A stretch of DNA of 64,000 nt from Sphingobacteriales bacterium 46-32. GTDB lineage: Bacteria > Bacteroidota > Bacteroidia > Chitinophagales > Chitinophagaceae. The stretch covers positions 287,191 through 351,190 of the forward strand of contig MKTY01000018.1 of the NCBI GenBank assembly GCA_001898485.1, in the 5' to 3' direction. The first letter of the stretch is position 1; each line of letters opens with the position of its first letter. Positions 62,394 to 64,000 of the stretch are shown in pieces. The notes below the pieces were generated by a model. It saw nothing but the letters and a program-made list of their open reading frames with translations. It ran no database searches and had not been told where the DNA came from. A program made the translations under genes and the position numbers.

Positions 62394-62875
62394 CGAAAAC
62401 CGACAAATCCATACATAACATTTGTATTGCTTCAATCAAAAGAAGTACAATGAAGCCGTATGACTTTAAATGGACGAAGTTTTATGATTCCGACACAGCC
62501 TTTCCTTATACTGGACTTTCTCTTGACTTGGCAGAAAATGAATTAATCATTTGTTCAACAGTTATCGACCAGGACAATTACAGTATTCTTACTACGAGAC
62601 AACTGATGACGAAGAAAGAAGGACAATTAAATATAGGAAACATTCAAGGAGCGACGGACAAACTCTATGGTGACCTTAAAGGGTATAAAGACAAGTCAAT
62701 TACGTTAGGACAAGTTCAATTGAAAAATGGAAATGAATTGAAATACTTCATTGAAACTGGAAAAGCCTCAATGGTAATGATACATGGTGTTCGGACATTA
62801 ATCGGGACAACCCAAATGACGAATAAACAAATTGACAATGTGACAAGGATTCGTGACAAACAAAACGAAAAATAA
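62390..62875 (+). CDS. Hypothetical soluble protein
   Basis: 161 residues from the overlapping ATG; an internal ATG at 62450 (MKPYDFKWTKFYDSD) would give 141 residues and would leave the shared motif at 62413-62430 outside the gene. The sequence is a mixed alpha/beta domain without signal peptide or membrane helix (PYTGLSLDLAENELIICSTV, FIETGKASMVMIHGVRTLIG). The family is not recognised. Together with the membrane protein upstream it could form a small two-gene cassette. Confidence 0.55.
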   Translation: MTKTDKSIHNICIASIKRSTMKPYDFKWTKFYDSDTAFPYTGLSLDLAENELIICSTVIDQDNYSILTTRQLMTKKEGQLNIGNIQGATDKLYGDLKGYKDKSITLGQVQLKNGNELKYFIETGKASMVMIHGVRTLIGTTQMTNKQIDNVTRIRDKQNEK

Positions 62876-62881
62876 AATACC

Positions 62882-63014
62882 GCTAACACGGGTTTTGCGT
62901 CAGGCGGGCTGACGTGTAGACTTGGAACTTTGTGCTTCTAATAAACTTTAGTAAAAAAATGAAGATTTGTGCTTCGTAATCCCGCCCGAACGCAAAGCCC
63001 CGAACCGTTATGTG
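62882..63014. repeat. attC-like imperfect inverted repeat
   Basis: The left arm GCTAACACGGGTTTTGCGTC and AGGCGGG (62882-62908) pairs with the right arm CCCGCCCGAACGCAAAGCCC and CGAACCGTTATGT (62980-63013) with several bulges. The ends have the AAC...GTT form of integron attC sites (R'' and R'). About 70 nt lie between the arms. The identification as attC is tentative; no integrase gene is in the window. Confidence 0.45.
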
Positions 63015-63269
63015 CCATACTTCCCAACTGTTTTACCAGCGTTTTGGCGACAGTAAAAATGTTGTTTATCATTTAGGTTTGACTTGACCTCAAGCCCACA
63101 TCGGCTTGGCATTCTTTGTTCATCTTTTGAATAAATTTTGTTCTTTGGTTTTTCAATTTAGCTTTTGGTTCGGGTGGACTTTTACTCAAGTCATAAGCGA
63201 GTGGACGCAGTACACGGTTCGACAATCACTACAACCTTGACCAAATTGTTGGGCTGCGCGACACATAAC
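63007..63269. repeat. Segment bounded by inverted 22-bp ends (GTTATGTG-N8-CCCAAC)
   Basis: The left end GTTATGTG-N8-CCCAAC (63007-63028) is mirrored at the right end as GTTGGG-N8-CACATAAC (63248-63269), with identical 8-bp spacers. No ORF of note lies inside. This fills the 450-bp gap before the next gene together with the attC-like element. Confidence 0.55.
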
Positions 63270-63324
63270 ATTTAAGCACATATGAAAAGAGGTGAGTACA
63301 AAATCAAACCAATAAATTAATGAT

Positions 63325-63717
63325 ATGAAAAGGCTAATGTTTTCAATACTTACTTATTTGGTATCAATTACAACTTTTGCACAGAGTTCACCTGATATCC
63401 CTGTTCAAAATATTTCTACGGACAGCGCAGTTGTATATAGACTCTTTGCTACACGTAACATGTATACATTTATCAAATTGAATACAAGGAATGGGCAAAT
63501 GTGGCAACTGCAATGGAATATGGAAAGCAATAAAAGATTTGAGACTACGCTATCGGACATATCTCGTATAAATGGGGATGAAGAAAAGAATGGTAGATTT
63601 TTCCTATATCCAACGTCAAACATTTACACCTTTATTCTACTCGACCAAATAAATGGCAGAACTTGGCAAGTGCAATGGGGAAAAGAAGGAGAAAGATTGG
63701 TTCTGCCGATATATTAA
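63325..63717 (+). CDS. Small secreted protein with an internal duplication
   Basis: 130 residues with a signal peptide (LMFSILTYLVSITTFAQ). The mature part is two copies of about 40 residues: RLFATRNMYTFIKLNTRNGQ then MWQLQWN, and FFLYPTSNIYTFILLDQING then RTWQVQW. The WQxQW repeat is common in small Bacteroidota proteins, but its role is unknown. The ACATAACATT motif lies 62 bp upstream. Confidence 0.75.
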   Translation: MKRLMFSILTYLVSITTFAQSSPDIPVQNISTDSAVVYRLFATRNMYTFIKLNTRNGQMWQLQWNMESNKRFETTLSDISRINGDEEKNGRFFLYPTSNIYTFILLDQINGRTWQVQWGKEGERLVLPIY

Positions 63718-64000
63718 AATTTCAAACTGACCCATTGCCGCAATTTACAAACGACGAAGTACGGCACATAACATTGGTATTGCCAATAGTGGGGCTTGAC
63801 ATTGAAACAATCAGCAGTGGTAATTCTGCTGTGCTGTGGTTCGGGGCTTGACGAATAAAGCCCAGCTTTAGTTCTTACTATTTAACTTTATCAAAAAGCC
63901 AGGCAGCAGTTCCTGTAAGCTCCCCTTTTTTTAGTGCCGTTGTCAGTTAGAGCTTTCAAATATAATTTTCTTTTCAGTATTTCCCGCTTTATCCACTACC
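63718..64000. other. Gene-free end region with inverted attC-like fragments
   Basis: GGCACATAAC (63763-63772) and GGTTCGGGGCTT (63840-63851) are reverse complements of parts of the element ending at 63014. A short frame (63663-63851) crosses this stretch, but it overlaps the previous gene and does not resemble a protein. No gene start is seen up to the window end. Confidence 0.4.

Noticed and set aside
63663..63851. A 62-residue plus-strand frame at the end of the cassette-like region
   Set aside because: It overlaps the preceding gene out of frame and crosses repeat arms; it has no start signal or protein-like pattern.

Overview
The window comes from a Bacteroidota genome, most likely a member of the Chitinophagaceae. 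Four things point there: two SusC/SusD glycan-uptake loci, many lipoprotein signals ending in Cys, promoters of the Bacteroidota type (TAnnTTTG near -7), and a tmRNA tag ending in YAMAA. No ordinary tRNA, rRNA, CRISPR array or intact transposase was found.

Region 1 (1-12384) is a polysaccharide utilisation locus (PUL) that looks built for N-glycans: the 3' part of a SusC, a SusD, a GH18 endoglycosidase, two DUF1735 surface lipoproteins (one with a LamG-like domain, one with an F5/8-C domain), a GH3 of the beta-xylosidase type, a GH92 alpha-mannosidase and a GH125 alpha-1,6-mannosidase. Two stacked hairpins separate the surface genes from the three exo-enzymes.

Region 2 (12384-32350) is mostly housekeeping: an SRPBCC protein, an esterase fused to a DUF6370-like domain, a globin, a TonB receptor/DUF4249 pair, a YD-repeat-like protein, DUF3667, MazG, a 1253-residue NtrY-like kinase, a PolX-type PHP protein with a degenerate polymerase site, a 36-residue Lys/Ala protein, ribosomal proteins L27 and L21, a GH3-auxin-family ligase, Dxr and RseP. 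AT-rich intergenic repeats built from TTTAAAGGG/TATAAAGAG units recur between these genes.

Region 3 (32438-38250) is a tmRNA gene followed by an accessory patch. It holds a 3'-end-like tmRNA copy, a roughly 90% identical copy of a tmRNA 5' segment, a frameshifted OmpH-like pseudogene, a TlpA-like lipoprotein, a DUF4932-like protein, and a Crp/Fnr regulator with an aldo/keto reductase. The last two share a 14-bp operator placed identically in front of both genes. Region 4 (38404-47586) holds mostly unrecognised secreted proteins and a TPR histidine kinase/LytTR regulator pair.

Region 5 (47648-61800) is a second PUL: an AraC regulator divergent from a DUF5107-TPR protein, then SusC, SusD, a sugar MFS transporter, an aldose 1-epimerase and a GH36 alpha-galactosidase. 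A 21-bp-spaced TCCAT repeat lies at the same distance from the -7 element in both PUL promoters, so the AraC protein probably controls the whole locus for alpha-galactosides.

Region 6 (62004-64000) is AT-rich. It carries small unknown genes among long imperfect inverted repeats with GTTATGT/ACATAAC ends, resembling integron attC sites, but no integrase is visible.
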